The notes: generated from the sequence alone by a model not told the origin. A stretch of 64,000 bases of DNA from Enterobacter sp. JBIWA008 (GCF_019968765.1 NZ_CP074149.1:1860001-1924000), one strand, 5' to 3'; positions 1-8,862 are shown, numbered from the stretch's first letter. A program made the numbers and translations.

Positions 1-810
1 ATTAACTCAGCAGTCATAGCCACGGCGAGTATTAATGAGGCGATGATAAATGATCTAAGCGTTTCACGAGCTAAAATTCAGAACGCCGCAATCGACAATA
101 CGAAAATTGCCAATGCCGCGATACGTAACGCCCACATCATGGACGGCGTGATCGACTCAGCGAAGATTAGCCAACAGATACAATCCAGTAATTGGGATGG
201 TACTAATGGTTGGGCTATCAATAAAAATGGTAATGCCTGGTTTGGTAACGTATCTGTACGTGGAAATATACAGGCAACATCTGGTGTACTCAACAACGTT
301 ACTATCAATGAAAACTGTAACATTCTTGGTACTCTTAGTGCCGCACGTATTGTAGGTGATATTTGTCGTCCACAATCAACGGGCATTTCATCAGTACCGT
401 TTATCTTTGGTTCACATACTGTTTCAGGTGGTCAGGCCGCTAATGATCCAGTTGCTTACCAGCACTATATAGCGTTACGTATTCGTGGTGAAGATTTTGA
501 TCGTATTCTTGATAGTAATATGACAATTACACTTACTTCATATGAACGTCAGTACTTCTATATTCGTATGGGTGGTGATGGTATCGGTATGACTAACTTA
601 GAGTATGTTGATGCTGGTAATGAAGGACATAACACACCATTTACATTCCCAATCAATGGTATCTTTGTTCCTCGTGTTGGTCGTGGTAATTGGAATTATA
701 TCTATGTTATGTGTACTACATCACGTAGTGGTATAGCATCTTTAAATGTACCTTCATTACTAAATTCTTTCCTATATCGTGCGGGGGATCAACCTTTATA
801 TAATGCGTAA
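1..810 (+). CDS. Phage tail-tip host-specificity protein (lambda J-like), C-terminal part
   Basis: The reading frame is open through the left edge, so this is the C-terminal 269 residues or so of a longer protein. The first part has ten-residue repeats of the form IQNAAIDNTK / IANAAIRNAH / IMDGVIDSAK. They are followed by a GWAINKNGNAWF...VRGNIQATSGVLNN...GTLSAARIVGD stretch, which is the typical junction of lambda J-type central tail fibres. The last 150 residues (ending at 810) are presumably the receptor-binding domain and are not recognised. Family role: the protein sits at the tip of a siphovirus tail and recognises the host receptor. It is AT-rich compared with the host genes to the right. 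Identity as a J-like tail-tip protein is fairly sure; the receptor is unknown. Confidence 0.85.
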   Translation: MNSAVIATASINEAMINDLSVSRAKIQNAAIDNTKIANAAIRNAHIMDGVIDSAKISQQIQSSNWDGTNGWAINKNGNAWFGNVSVRGNIQATSGVLNNVTINENCNILGTLSAARIVGDICRPQSTGISSVPFIFGSHTVSGGQAANDPVAYQHYIALRIRGEDFDRILDSNMTITLTSYERQYFYIRMGGDGIGMTNLEYVDAGNEGHNTPFTFPINGIFVPRVGRGNWNYIYVMCTTSRSGIASLNVPSLLNSFLYRAGDQPLYNA

Positions 811-852
811 TAAATAATATTGCCACAATATATAAAATAGGGAAATTCTAAA

Positions 853-1122
853 ATGGGTATGGGAACAATTCTTGCTCTTGTTATTAGTGGTTTAGGCGTT
901 TTATATACTATCTTTCGAGATAATACAAAAGATACTAATGATTTATTAAGTCGTGTATCAGATCTTGAAACAACCATTGCGGTACAGGATAGTAATATTA
1001 CACGCCTAAGCGACGAACAAGACAAGATGAAGGAAACTTTGAGAAACCTTGAAATTCAAATTCACGAATTGGATATCAAACTTGAAAGAATTATTACGAT
1101 TCTCGAACAATCAAAGCAATAA
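853..1122 (+). CDS. Small membrane-anchored coiled-coil phage protein
   Basis: An 89-residue protein with one N-terminal hydrophobic helix (residues about 4-21) and then a long heptad-like charged helix rich in Leu/Ile to the C-terminus, so a single-pass membrane protein with a coiled-coil tail. The AGGGA Shine-Dalgarno at 839-843 supports the ATG at 853; a second in-frame ATG lies at 859. It follows the tail-tip gene by 42 bases and is closed by a strong terminator. The layout resembles small XhlA-type or spanin-like phage proteins that act around lysis or at the membrane, but there is no specific motif and the function is not known. Confidence 0.6.
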   Translation: MGMGTILALVISGLGVLYTIFRDNTKDTNDLLSRVSDLETTIAVQDSNITRLSDEQDKMKETLRNLEIQIHELDIKLERIITILEQSKQ

Positions 1123-1124
1123 AA

Positions 1125-1160
1125 AAAAGGGATAGTATCAATTACGGTACTATCCCTTTT
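1125..1160. terminator. Bidirectional intrinsic terminator in prophage
   Basis: Arms at 1125-1137 and 1148-1160 are perfectly complementary over 13 bases (core GGGATAGTA), with a 10-base loop. An A-run precedes the left arm and a T-run follows the right arm, so it can stop both the rightward coiled-coil gene and the leftward endolysin gene. Confidence 0.85.
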
Positions 1161-1162
1161 TC

Positions 1163-1609
1163 TTATTTGTTGGTTAATTGTGCGATCATCGCATTAACTC
1201 TATTTGGTGTCTGATGATACCATAAACTATCTTTTGCTTGTTTAACTGCTTCGGTGTAGTTGGCATCACGTAGTGCTTGAATCATTTTTTTAAACTTCAT
1301 CGTTCCAGATAATCCAAGTTGAAAAATCATGATGATCATGAAGTCTTGCCAATCTTTAGGAATGATAAGGTTTAGTTTACTTAGCTGGCTTTCTGCTAAA
1401 GCAATATCTTTATCAAGTAGGTTAAGTGCTTCTACCTCATTAATACCATTATTGAAATTCTCGTTTGGTAGTACCTTATGTCCGTATCCTACGGTTAAGA
1501 ATCCTTCACTATCTTTATATGGATAATACTTGTTATTTCTAAAGTACCCCATACGTGTTTGATATGCTCGTGAACCCTCATAATCTATGAGTCGTGTTTT
1601 TATATCCAT
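1163..1609 (-). CDS. Phage endolysin, T4-type lysozyme (GH24)
   Basis: A 148-residue muramidase that cleaves the MurNAc-GlcNAc bond of peptidoglycan to release phage. The family's catalytic triad is visible: Glu11 in DYEGSRAYQ, Asp33 in YKDSEG and Thr39 in FLTVGYGH. About a dozen extra residues separate Glu from Asp compared with T4 lysozyme. There is no signal peptide or SAR-type N-terminal helix, so export must depend on a holin, presumably the one at 3027-3329. It is on the opposite strand to all neighbouring phage genes and separated from the holin by three genes, which is unusual for a lysis cassette. The start at 1609 has AAGG ten bases upstream inside a palindrome shared with the divergent gene. 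Confidence 0.88.
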   Translation of the reverse strand: MDIKTRLIDYEGSRAYQTRMGYFRNNKYYPYKDSEGFLTVGYGHKVLPNENFNNGINEVEALNLLDKDIALAESQLSKLNLIIPKDWQDFMIIMIFQLGLSGTMKFKKMIQALRDANYTEAVKQAKDSLWYHQTPNRVNAMIAQLTNK

Positions 1610-1612
1610 TGA

Positions 1613-1648
1613 ATAAATACCTTATGATAATTTTTATAAGGTATTTAT
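1613..1648. promoter_or_regulatory. Perfect palindrome between divergent phage genes, carrying both ribosome binding sites
   Basis: Arms 1613-1625 (ATAAATACCTTAT) and 1636-1648 are exact reverse complements with a 10-base loop. The right arm supplies AAGG seven bases before the ATG at 1649. The left arm, read on the minus strand, supplies AAGG ten bases before the endolysin ATG at 1609. Each gene's Shine-Dalgarno is therefore in a stem. It could be a translational lid, an operator or both. Confidence 0.6.
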
Positions 1649-2080
1649 ATGGAAGCATGGCAATACAACGAAGATTGGAGTGAGAAGGAATTAACAAACG
1701 GTAGTTATGTAGGATTCGTGTACTTGTTCCAATTTGAAGATAACACAAGCTACATAGGTAGCAAACAGATGTACAAGAGAGTTAAGGATATTAAGAAACT
1801 CAAAGATAATTCAGTAGAAAACGGATGGCGTGAGTACAGTTCAAGTTCAAAAATAGTCAATTCAAAGATTGAAGAAGGGTTGAATTATACTCGTACCATC
1901 TTGTGGGCTTTCCCTTCGATGAAAGAAACACTTTTTGTAGAAACAGCCTTAATCATAAATGAAGGACTAAAAACGGGTAATCTAAACCTTGCCGTAATGC
2001 ATAAGGCAAGATTACCGAGTGGGAAAGATGCTGTACGTATTCGTGGAATCCTTCAATCACTGTATGAAATACTCAATTAA
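1649..2080 (+). CDS. SegE-like GIY-YIG endonuclease-domain phage protein
   Basis: A 143-residue protein with a degenerate GIY-YIG nuclease fold: GFVYLF at residues 22-27 stands for the GIY strand and SYIGSK at 34-39 for the YIG strand. Trp60, then Tyr63 with a serine run (WREYSSSS), and Glu98 in LFVETALII match the spacing of the metal-binding residues in the phage SegE-type family. T4 SegE is a free-standing homing endonuclease. This one has no obvious extra DNA-binding domain, so it may be a homing nuclease, a domesticated one or a packaging/recombination helper. AAGG lies seven bases before the ATG, within the palindrome upstream. Confidence 0.7.
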   Translation: MEAWQYNEDWSEKELTNGSYVGFVYLFQFEDNTSYIGSKQMYKRVKDIKKLKDNSVENGWREYSSSSKIVNSKIEEGLNYTRTILWAFPSMKETLFVETALIINEGLKTGNLNLAVMHKARLPSGKDAVRIRGILQSLYEILN

Positions 2081-2089
2081 GGAATTGAT

Positions 2090-2698
2090 ATGGCATGGAG
2101 AAACAGTAATAGTCCTAATGATATGAAGCGATTCATAAACAAGAATAGCCCAAAGATAGGCCAAGAATTTAAAAAAGAATTAAGTAGCCGTATGCGTATT
2201 GTTACACAGCACATTCAAAGAAAGATTGATAATGATGTAGCGGGTGGTGGTGTCGCGTTTACTGGAAAGAGTATGTACTTTAACTTTAGAAAGATAAGTG
2301 AGTTCAAGGCAATAAACCAAATCATTCTACTACCAAATCAAGCATCATATCTAAAGTACATTCTTGATCCAGCATATAAGAATGTTAATGAAGGTAAAAT
2401 CATACCGCTTCCTAATGCTAAGTTAACTAAGCAAGGTAACATTACACAACTACGGTCTAGATCTAAGAGTAATAAATACAAAAAGGTGAAGAGTAAGAAC
2501 GGTAATACGTACTTAATCGACACTACCAAGAAATCCTCTAAACGCAATCCTAAACTAGCACGTGAACAGAGGGTGATTGGTTACTATGGTTCCGTTGGTA
2601 GAAAACCATTGTTTGATTTCTATGATGAAACCGAGAAGCAAGTAATAGAACAATTAAGAACATTACGCGGTACGTTTGATTACCGTTGGAGGAAGTAA
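2090..2698 (+). CDS. Phage protein of unknown function
   Basis: A 202-residue, very basic protein with no signal peptide or membrane helix. The first 60 residues (PNDMKRFINK...SSRMRIVTQHIQRKI) look like an amphipathic helix pair. The middle (residues about 110-155) is rich in Lys, Ser and Asn, and the end has IGYYGSVGRKPLFDF followed by a helix. The overall shape recalls small neck or tail-completion proteins of siphoviruses, but I cannot assign it. AAGGA at 2081-2085 fits the ATG at 2090. It is followed one base later by the next gene, so the two are probably co-translated. Confidence 0.5.
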   Translation: MAWRNSNSPNDMKRFINKNSPKIGQEFKKELSSRMRIVTQHIQRKIDNDVAGGGVAFTGKSMYFNFRKISEFKAINQIILLPNQASYLKYILDPAYKNVNEGKIIPLPNAKLTKQGNITQLRSRSKSNKYKKVKSKNGNTYLIDTTKKSSKRNPKLAREQRVIGYYGSVGRKPLFDFYDETEKQVIEQLRTLRGTFDYRWRK

Positions 2699-2699
2699 G

Positions 2700-3023
2700 A
2701 TGGATAACTTAGAAAATTTCCCATGTTATGATCATTCTGTACTAACAGATTTTTCTTTTCAGACAATCCAACCAGTAAGTGTTACCTTACCATATGATAA
2801 AGCACTATCTGGTAGTAAGCTCATAAAAAAGAAAGTAGATAAAACAAAAGGTGATTTAGTCGTATATAGCTTCCATCATCATACAACACCTAAAGTAAAT
2901 GAAGATGATGTATTGATGGTTGAACTACTAAAAAAACAAGTAGAAGTAAAGGTACTATTATCTTACAACCACATTTTTAAAGGTCATCGCGTAGTTTCTT
3001 GTGTTTGCCAAATACAAGGATAA
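2700..3023 (+). CDS. Small phage protein of unknown function
   Basis: A 107-residue soluble protein with mixed beta-strand-like segments and a HHHTT stretch near residue 60; no family recognised. The start at 2700 is chosen because GGAGGA lies immediately upstream (2688-2693). The earlier ATG at 2676 would overlap the preceding gene and has no ribosome site. It ends three bases before the holin gene, so it belongs to the same transcript; the context suggests a late structural or lysis-related role, but this is inference only. Confidence 0.5.
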   Translation: MDNLENFPCYDHSVLTDFSFQTIQPVSVTLPYDKALSGSKLIKKKVDKTKGDLVVYSFHHHTTPKVNEDDVLMVELLKKQVEVKVLLSYNHIFKGHRVVSCVCQIQG

Positions 3024-3026
3024 CAT

Positions 3027-3329
3027 ATGTTAAGTATTATCATTGACCTTATCAAATCAGGGATTAGCCTTTTTACTAAGAATAAAACCGAAGTTGCTAA
3101 GTCAAAAGACGAACTTGAAACAGAAAAAACGAATGAAGCACAGGAAACAAACCGTGAAGAGATCAAAGCTGGTAGAGGCTGGAGATCATTCTTAGGTTAT
3201 GCGTGTACTTTCATTCTTGTGTATAACTATATCTTAGTACCTATCTTAGATTACTTTGGTATTGTTTTATTCTCTTTCCCACTATCTGACATTATCAGAG
3301 TCATCGTTTTGTTACTTAGTGGTAACTAA
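3027..3329 (+). CDS. Phage holin, three-helix (GTA-type 3TM) family
   Basis: A 100-residue membrane protein: an amphipathic or membrane helix at residues about 1-17, a highly charged linker (ELETEKTNEAQETNREEIKAG) and then two hydrophobic helices at about 55-74 and 77-98. The RGWRSFLGYACTFILVYNYI block is typical of the 3TM holin family. Family role: forms membrane lesions that let the cytoplasmic endolysin reach the wall. AAGGA five to nine bases upstream fits the ATG. It is the last gene of a rightward phage run and is closed by a strong terminator. No Rz/Rz1 pair is seen next to it. Confidence 0.78.
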   Translation: MLSIIIDLIKSGISLFTKNKTEVAKSKDELETEKTNEAQETNREEIKAGRGWRSFLGYACTFILVYNYILVPILDYFGIVLFSFPLSDIIRVIVLLLSGN

Positions 3330-3333
3330 AGTT

Positions 3334-3358
3334 AAAGCCCCAACCGGGGCTTTTTTTT
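3334..3358 (+). terminator. Intrinsic terminator after holin gene
   Basis: AAAGCCCC at 3334-3341 pairs with GGGGCTTT at 3346-3353 around an AACC tetraloop, followed by an eight-T run. It ends the rightward phage late transcript and separates it from the moron-like gene. Confidence 0.92.
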
Positions 3359-3407
3359 ATTGTTTTATATTGTTCTTTTGTTATAAATGGTTTTCTGGCG
3401 TAAATGC

Positions 3408-3436
3408 TTGCAATACTATAAAGGTTACTTTATTCT
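3408..3436 (+). promoter_or_regulatory. Sigma-70-type promoter for the membrane-protein moron
   Basis: TTGCAA at 3408-3413 and TATTCT at 3431-3436 are separated by exactly 17 bases and lie just downstream of a terminator, as expected for an independently expressed lysogeny gene. Confidence 0.55.
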
Positions 3437-3470
3437 TTGTGTGTTAATTTTTATGGAGTAGATTGCTAAA

Positions 3471-4181
3471 ATGTCTTCCAACTTAAAAATAGTAATTTTT
3501 GCATCAGTGTTTTTTGTGTTTTTCATTATATATAAATCCAGTCCTGAATATATATCAGGAATAAAAATTACAGATTGGATTTCAGCCTTCTGTAATGTTT
3601 TTATGGCTGGGGCGGCAATTGGTGGTTTTTGGATAGCAAAGAATTGGCAAAGACAAAAAATGCATGAGGATGCTTATCAGTTATCAAAGAAAATCGTTCT
3701 AAATAATTATAGAGATATCTCTAATGTGTATTCTGATCTCTGTATTCGACTGGATTTTTATAGCATTTTCATTTCCTCATTACCACAAAGAGGAAAGGAG
3801 CATTTACCAGATATAGAAAAGGTTCATCAATTTAAAAATAAACTCAACTCACTCTATCATTTAAGAAGTGAACTTGAAGATAATGTTTTGTATATTGAAA
3901 AGCTTGGTTGGAAATTTAAAATTGAATTGCTGGCTTATGATGAGGAATTTAATAATATAGCTTTTGGCGATTTACTTCAAACAACTAAATCTGCTTTGGA
4001 TACAATTGAGTTTATTATACTTAGCATCGAGAATGAAGACCAGAATGATATAGTTAAAGGTAAGCGTGAGTACTTAGAGTACATGATAACAATCAAACAT
4101 GAGCAAAGATTGTTAGATGCTAAGTATGAGTACTTCAAAAACTTTTCAAAACAAGTTAATGGTTATTTTGATATTGAGTGA
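3471..4181 (+). CDS. Two-helix membrane protein, probable prophage moron
   Basis: A 236-residue protein with two N-terminal membrane helices (residues about 5-22 and 37-55, the second GAAIGGFWIAKNW) and a large helical cytoplasmic domain rich in Glu, Lys, Asp and Tyr. No catalytic motif is recognised. It has its own promoter between two terminator-like structures and is far AT-richer than the host. Converging with it is a DUF2971 gene, so the two may be a cargo cassette. Such genes in prophages often act in superinfection exclusion or abortive infection, but nothing in this sequence proves that. A GGAG lies 12 bases before the ATG, a rather long spacing. Confidence 0.5.
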   Translation: MSSNLKIVIFASVFFVFFIIYKSSPEYISGIKITDWISAFCNVFMAGAAIGGFWIAKNWQRQKMHEDAYQLSKKIVLNNYRDISNVYSDLCIRLDFYSIFISSLPQRGKEHLPDIEKVHQFKNKLNSLYHLRSELEDNVLYIEKLGWKFKIELLAYDEEFNNIAFGDLLQTTKSALDTIEFIILSIENEDQNDIVKGKREYLEYMITIKHEQRLLDAKYEYFKNFSKQVNGYFDIE

Positions 4182-4257
4182 TTCCATATTAAATGGAGAA
4201 TTTTAACCCCATTTAAATGTATTAGCTCAAACTTGATCTGGTACTGTTGCTGCATAG

Positions 4258-4301
4258 GGCTTAACCTAAGCCGTCAGTCCGCTCTGTGCCAAAAAGCGGA
4301 C
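4258..4301. terminator. Pair of stem-loops between convergent genes
   Basis: GGCTTA (4258-4263) pairs with TAAGCC (4267-4272), and GTCCGCT (4277-4283) pairs with AGCGGAC (4295-4301). There is no long T-run on either side, so termination is only a guess; the second loop may be a remnant of a repeat. Confidence 0.35.
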
Positions 4302-4332
4302 ATTGATGACATCGTAATCGACACAGATAATC

Positions 4333-5115
4333 TTAATCACCTATGTGATTACGTTCCATAGCTCTTAAAACCCTCTCTACAGAATCAAATACATCCATTC
4401 TCTGCATATCATGAGGGTATGGGGTGTATTCATAATCTTCTATGGTGAGATCCCATGTGCTTTTCTTGAATTCACACTTATATAACTGCACTGTCTTTTT
4501 TAAAATCAATTCCTCTAATGTACTGTTATTTTTAATAATATTATCAAATCCCTTGTTGTTGATTCCAATATAAATACCTGTTACCGATTTTAGATCAACT
4601 ATTTTATCAATTAAAACAGAGTCATGATTTTGTAATGACTCTTTCTTTTTTATTATTCTGACTTCTTCTTCATACTGCCAATGCAATGATTTAGTAAGCA
4701 GTAATTTACTTATAATATCAGTGTCATAGATATCTTCTCGACTGATTTTTAGTTTGCTTTTTATTCGGTTCTCTAGATAGTTAATATCACCTTTCGAAGC
4801 TGTAATCAGGCATTTTTCTTCATCATCGAATCCTGCTCTTTGAGTGTCGATTGCTACAACAAAACCCTGATGTTTATCTGCGTAATGTGACCACATCAAT
4901 ACATTGAGAGGATTTTTAGAAAGGCATAGGCAAGCAAGGTTTTGATCGATCACATACCTCATAGTTAATGATTCAATTGATTCATCATCAAGTGCATATC
5001 CATAACTTTCGAAAGGATCATTAAACTCACTATGCGGTGTGAATTTTATAGAGATGTATCCATCTTTGAAAAATCGATTTAATGATGCATGGTCTATGTA
5101 TTTGTACAGAATCAT
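4333..5115 (-). CDS. DUF2971 family protein
   Basis: A 260-residue soluble protein matching the DUF2971 pattern: an N-terminal LYKYIDHASLNRFF, then SEFNDPFES (residues about 29-37), CLSKNPLNVLMWSHYADKHQGFVVAID in the middle and a YEEEVRIIKK block near residue 150. The conserved FNDPFE, WSHYA..H.G and EEVRII blocks define the family. Its biochemical role is not established. Members are common in mobile elements and near defence genes. Here it is leftward, AT-rich, and faces the membrane-protein gene; no good Shine-Dalgarno precedes the ATG at 5115. A defence role is inference only. Confidence 0.7.
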   Translation of the reverse strand: MILYKYIDHASLNRFFKDGYISIKFTPHSEFNDPFESYGYALDDESIESLTMRYVIDQNLACLCLSKNPLNVLMWSHYADKHQGFVVAIDTQRAGFDDEEKCLITASKGDINYLENRIKSKLKISREDIYDTDIISKLLLTKSLHWQYEEEVRIIKKKESLQNHDSVLIDKIVDLKSVTGIYIGINNKGFDNIIKNNSTLEELILKKTVQLYKCEFKKSTWDLTIEDYEYTPYPHDMQRMDVFDSVERVLRAMERNHIGD

Positions 5116-5151
5116 AAAATGCTCAGAATTATTTTTAGGTGTTATCAGTGT

Positions 5152-5968
<817 letters not shown>

Positions 5969-6004
5969 TTGTAAGGTAAGTACATCCATAGATAGATACG
6001 AATC

Positions 6005-6172
6005 ATGAAAATACAAGAGCTTACAGATGAACAGAAGCAGAAGTTACGTAAGAATTTAAGGGAAGCGATGAGAGTACTGGGAGAAATCGACCGGATAAAA
6101 CAAGAAATTGCCAATATACGTAACAACTCAAATTATCCTACTACAAGGCTGAAAGGAACGATACAAAAGTGA
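6005..6172 (+). CDS. Small helical phage ORF (55 residues)
   Basis: Frame from ATG 6005 to TGA 6170-6172: begins MKIQELTDEQKQ and is almost entirely charged helix (Lys, Glu, Arg, Leu, Ile), with a likely short coiled coil. No clear Shine-Dalgarno. It lies 36 bases after the methyltransferase on the same strand and shares its AT-rich composition. Function unknown; it may be the last gene of the prophage. Confidence 0.45.
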   Translation: MKIQELTDEQKQKLRKNLREAMRVLGEIDRIKQEIANIRNNSNYPTTRLKGTIQK

Positions 6173-6356
6173 TTGTGGGAGAATCTGTGTGGGCTAAAAC
6201 GACACAAATTTCAGATGTATTTCACTTTACGCTGCTTCCAGCGTGGCGTACATGGTCATTGGTGTCTCCCTGTTTTCCAGAAGGTTTCAGGGAAAGAATA
6301 GCTGAATATAAGATTCTGCAAGTATGAATGCGAAAATAAGCCGTCAGGCGTTCGTC
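6173..6356. other. Junction between prophage and host backbone
   Basis: Phage-like AT-rich sequence passes into host-like sequence ending in the mdtG stop. No tRNA gene is seen. The attachment core cannot be defined because the other end of the element is outside the window. On the minus strand, AATAAG / CTTATT arms at about 6331-6356 with a following T-rich stretch could end mdtG transcription. Confidence 0.4.
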
Positions 6357-7574
6357 TTATTCCGTCACGGGCCGTAACGCGCGGGACAAACTGAACCATG
6401 AATAAATGGCATTGAACAACACGACGCCCGCCGTCACGATAAAGACGGCGCGAAAACCGAAGCTGGCGGAGATCCCGGCTCCGAGCAGCGGCCCGGTGAC
6501 GTTACCGATGTCGCGAAATGACTGGTTATAGCTGAAGATACGCCCGGCAATCTGGTTTGTGGAGTTGTAGACCAGCAGGGTCTGTACGGCGGGGAGTAAA
6601 GCGCCGTCGGCGGCACCCAGCAAAAAGCGAAGTAAGCCCAGCTGCCATGGAGACTGCACCATCGACATCGGGATAAGCAGCAGGACGGAGATCACCAGCG
6701 CGCAGATCAGGATTTTTTCCGGACCAACCCGGTCCCCCAGTTTTCCGAGCCTCGGGGCGCTCAGCAGCGCCGCCACGCCTGGCACAGACGCAATCAGCCC
6801 GCTGATGAACGCAATATTGCTGACGTTACCCGCCAGGTCGCGAACGTACAGCGTCAGAATAGGGGCAATCGACCCGGTAGCCACCTGGATAATCATTGTC
6901 GTCACGAACAGGCTCAGCACCAGTCTGGGATTTTTGAGCGAGGTCAGCACTTCCCTGGCGTGGAGCATCTCTTTCTTCGCAACAGGCGTGAAGTTTTCAC
7001 GAATACAGAGCAGGGTGACGATAAAGCACAGGAACAACACGCTGGCGGTAATAAAGAATACCGGCCGCAGGCCATAGTTATCGGCCAGGAGTCCACCGGC
7101 CAGCGGTCCAAGCAGAGCACCGCTCACGCCGCCGGTGGAGAGCGTGCCCAGCGCCCAGCCGCTTTTATGGCGGGGAATTTGCGTGGCAATCAGGGCATTC
7201 GCGTTGGGAATAAATCCCCCCAGCAGGCCCAGCAGCGCGCGCAGGATTAGAAACTGCCAGACGTTCTGCGCCACCCCCATCAGCGCCATGATAATGGCCA
7301 TCCCCAGCGCCGAACGCAGCAGCATGATTTTACGCCCCTTGCGGTCGGCCAGGCCGCCCCAGAACGGTGAGGCCATCGCGGAAAAGAGAAACGTGATGCT
7401 GAATACCAGGCCAGACCACATATTGAGCGCGCTGTGGCCCGTCACGCCAAGCTGTTCGACGTAGAGCGGCAGGAAGGGCATAACCAGGCTAAAGGCCGCT
7501 CCGGTAAGAAAACAGCCGAGCCACGCAACCGTGAGGTTACGCTTCCAGTTTATGGGGGCATCTGAGGGTGACAT
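6357..7574 (-). CDS. mdtG: Multidrug efflux MFS transporter MdtG
   Basis: An inner-membrane 12-helix proton antiporter of the MFS; in E. coli it confers fosfomycin and deoxycholate tolerance when overexpressed and belongs to the MarA/SoxS regulon. The protein follows E. coli MdtG closely from PINWKRNL at the N-terminus; the MFS loop 2-3 signature is seen as [10 protein letters not shown] and a second copy as GKLGDRVG in the C-half. The start at 7574 (MSPSDAP) matches the family; an in-frame ATG four codons upstream at 7586 is possible. The gene lies downstream of lpxL on the same strand, and its 3' end borders the prophage. Confidence 0.95.
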   Translation of the reverse strand: MSPSDAPINWKRNLTVAWLGCFLTGAAFSLVMPFLPLYVEQLGVTGHSALNMWSGLVFSITFLFSAMASPFWGGLADRKGRKIMLLRSALGMAIIMALMGVAQNVWQFLILRALLGLLGGFIPNANALIATQIPRHKSGWALGTLSTGGVSGALLGPLAGGLLADNYGLRPVFFITASVLFLCFIVTLLCIRENFTPVAKKEMLHAREVLTSLKNPRLVLSLFVTTMIIQVATGSIAPILTLYVRDLAGNVSNIAFISGLIASVPGVAALLSAPRLGKLGDRVGPEKILICALVISVLLLIPMSMVQSPWQLGLLRFLLGAADGALLPAVQTLLVYNSTNQIAGRIFSYNQSFRDIGNVTGPLLGAGISASFGFRAVFIVTAGVVLFNAIYSWFSLSRALRPVTE

Positions 7575-7687
7575 AACTATCCGCATAATGAGGTGCAGAA
7601 CACCTGAGGCATAAAGTAGTAAGCCTGCTAATTATGCGCCTGGGTTATGATTGCCGCAATGATGAGGAGCTTTTAAAGCTAAAACGG

Positions 7688-7712
7688 CATGCGGCCCTGA
7701 GGACCGCATGAG
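7688..7712 (-). terminator. Probable terminator of lpxL
   Basis: CATGCGG at 7688-7694 and CCGCATG at 7704-7710 form a seven-pair stem. On the minus strand a short T-rich stretch follows. It lies 5-27 bases beyond the lpxL stop. Confidence 0.55.
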
Positions 7713-7714
7713 GA

Positions 7715-8641
7715 TTAATAGCGGGACGGCGTGCCTTGTGGACGCGTTTTAAAACGGCGATGCAGCCACATGTACTGCTCGGGCGCCAGCATGATGCACT
7801 TCTCCACAACGCCGTTCATCCAGCGCGCGGTGGTTTCCGCATCGTCAAGCGGCGGCGCAAGTTCCGGCTCCAGCATCATCAGTTCATAGCCTGAACCATC
7901 CGGCTTACGGCGGGGAACAAAAGGAACGATGGCGGCTTTGGACATGCGCGCCAGCATCCAGGTACCGGTCGTTGTGGCGGCCTCTTCAACGGCGAAGAAG
8001 GGGACAAATACGCTGGCCTGTGGGCCATAGTCATGGTCGGGAGCATACCAGACCACTTCACCGGATTTCAGCGCGCGGATCATCCCCTTGAGATCCTTAC
8101 GGTCGATCATGCTTTTGTTGGAGCGCATGCGGCCGTTGGTCTGGATTAAATCGATGACCGGGTTATCGTTAGGGCGATAAACGCCAATGCCCGGCGCCTG
8201 CATGCCGAACATGCGCGCCCCGATTTCCAGCGTCAGGAAATGGACGCCGATCAGCAGAACGCCCGTCTGGTTGGCCTGAAGTGTATGCACAGGCTCCATG
8301 CCGGTTCCCGTCACCTCGCTCCAGCGGGCCATGCGTTTGTCTGGCCAGAACCACGCCATCCCGGTTTCCATGAGCCCCAGCCCGACGGATTCGAAATTCT
8401 TCGAGACCATATCGTGGCGCTCTGGCTCGCTCATCTGTGGAAAACACAGTTCAAGATTGCGGTACGCGATTCTGGCGCGACGCTTCATAAACAGATGTGC
8501 TAAACGGCCCAGAAATTTACCCAACCGAAAAATAACAGGGTAGGGGAGCTGTACCAGAAGCCATAAAAAGCCGATGCCAAGCCAGGTCAACCAATAGCGG
8601 GGATGCAAAAGGGCGGCAGTAAATTTTGGTAACTGGGTCAT
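7715..8641 (-). CDS. lpxL: Lipid A lauroyl acyltransferase LpxL (HtrB)
   Basis: Transfers laurate from acyl-ACP to Kdo2-lipid IVA in the late lipid A pathway at the inner membrane. The 308-residue length is two more than E. coli LpxL, from a small insertion near residue 112. One N-terminal membrane helix (residues about 17-36) and the HX4E catalytic motif are visible at His134 and Glu139 (HFLTLE). Further conserved blocks are [15 protein letters not shown] and APDHDYGP. It ends in the family's RPQGTPSRY. It is divergent from trhO across about 220 bases. High certainty. Confidence 0.96.
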   Translation of the reverse strand: MTQLPKFTAALLHPRYWLTWLGIGFLWLLVQLPYPVIFRLGKFLGRLAHLFMKRRARIAYRNLELCFPQMSEPERHDMVSKNFESVGLGLMETGMAWFWPDKRMARWSEVTGTGMEPVHTLQANQTGVLLIGVHFLTLEIGARMFGMQAPGIGVYRPNDNPVIDLIQTNGRMRSNKSMIDRKDLKGMIRALKSGEVVWYAPDHDYGPQASVFVPFFAVEEAATTTGTWMLARMSKAAIVPFVPRRKPDGSGYELMMLEPELAPPLDDAETTARWMNGVVEKCIMLAPEQYMWLHRRFKTRPQGTPSRY

Positions 8642-8862
8642 GTCTTTCCTGTGTTCAAACGTCCTGTTTTGCTAGTGTCTCATTTTTTGAGACGTAGCCA
8701 AAATATCTGCTGTCGAAGGGTGCACGAATACAGCAATTGTTAAGCCTGATTAATCAGAGTGTGTGAAATGTAGCGTAAATTGTGTGGATGTAAATTGGTT
8801 TTGTTTGCTATATGATGCCGACCGATTTTTCATTCTCTCTAACGATTCCAGGACTGTACACC

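Noticed and set aside
1642..1649. TATAAATA on the minus strand, an exact T4 late-promoter -10 sequence, upstream of the T4-type lysozyme
   Set aside because: It arises from the palindrome arms, and nothing else suggests a phage with T4-type late transcription; the tail and holin are siphovirus-like.
4240..4251. GGTACTGTTGC resembles the terminal bases of IS6-family elements
   Set aside because: Only about eleven bases match, no transposase or second terminal repeat is seen, so chance is likely.
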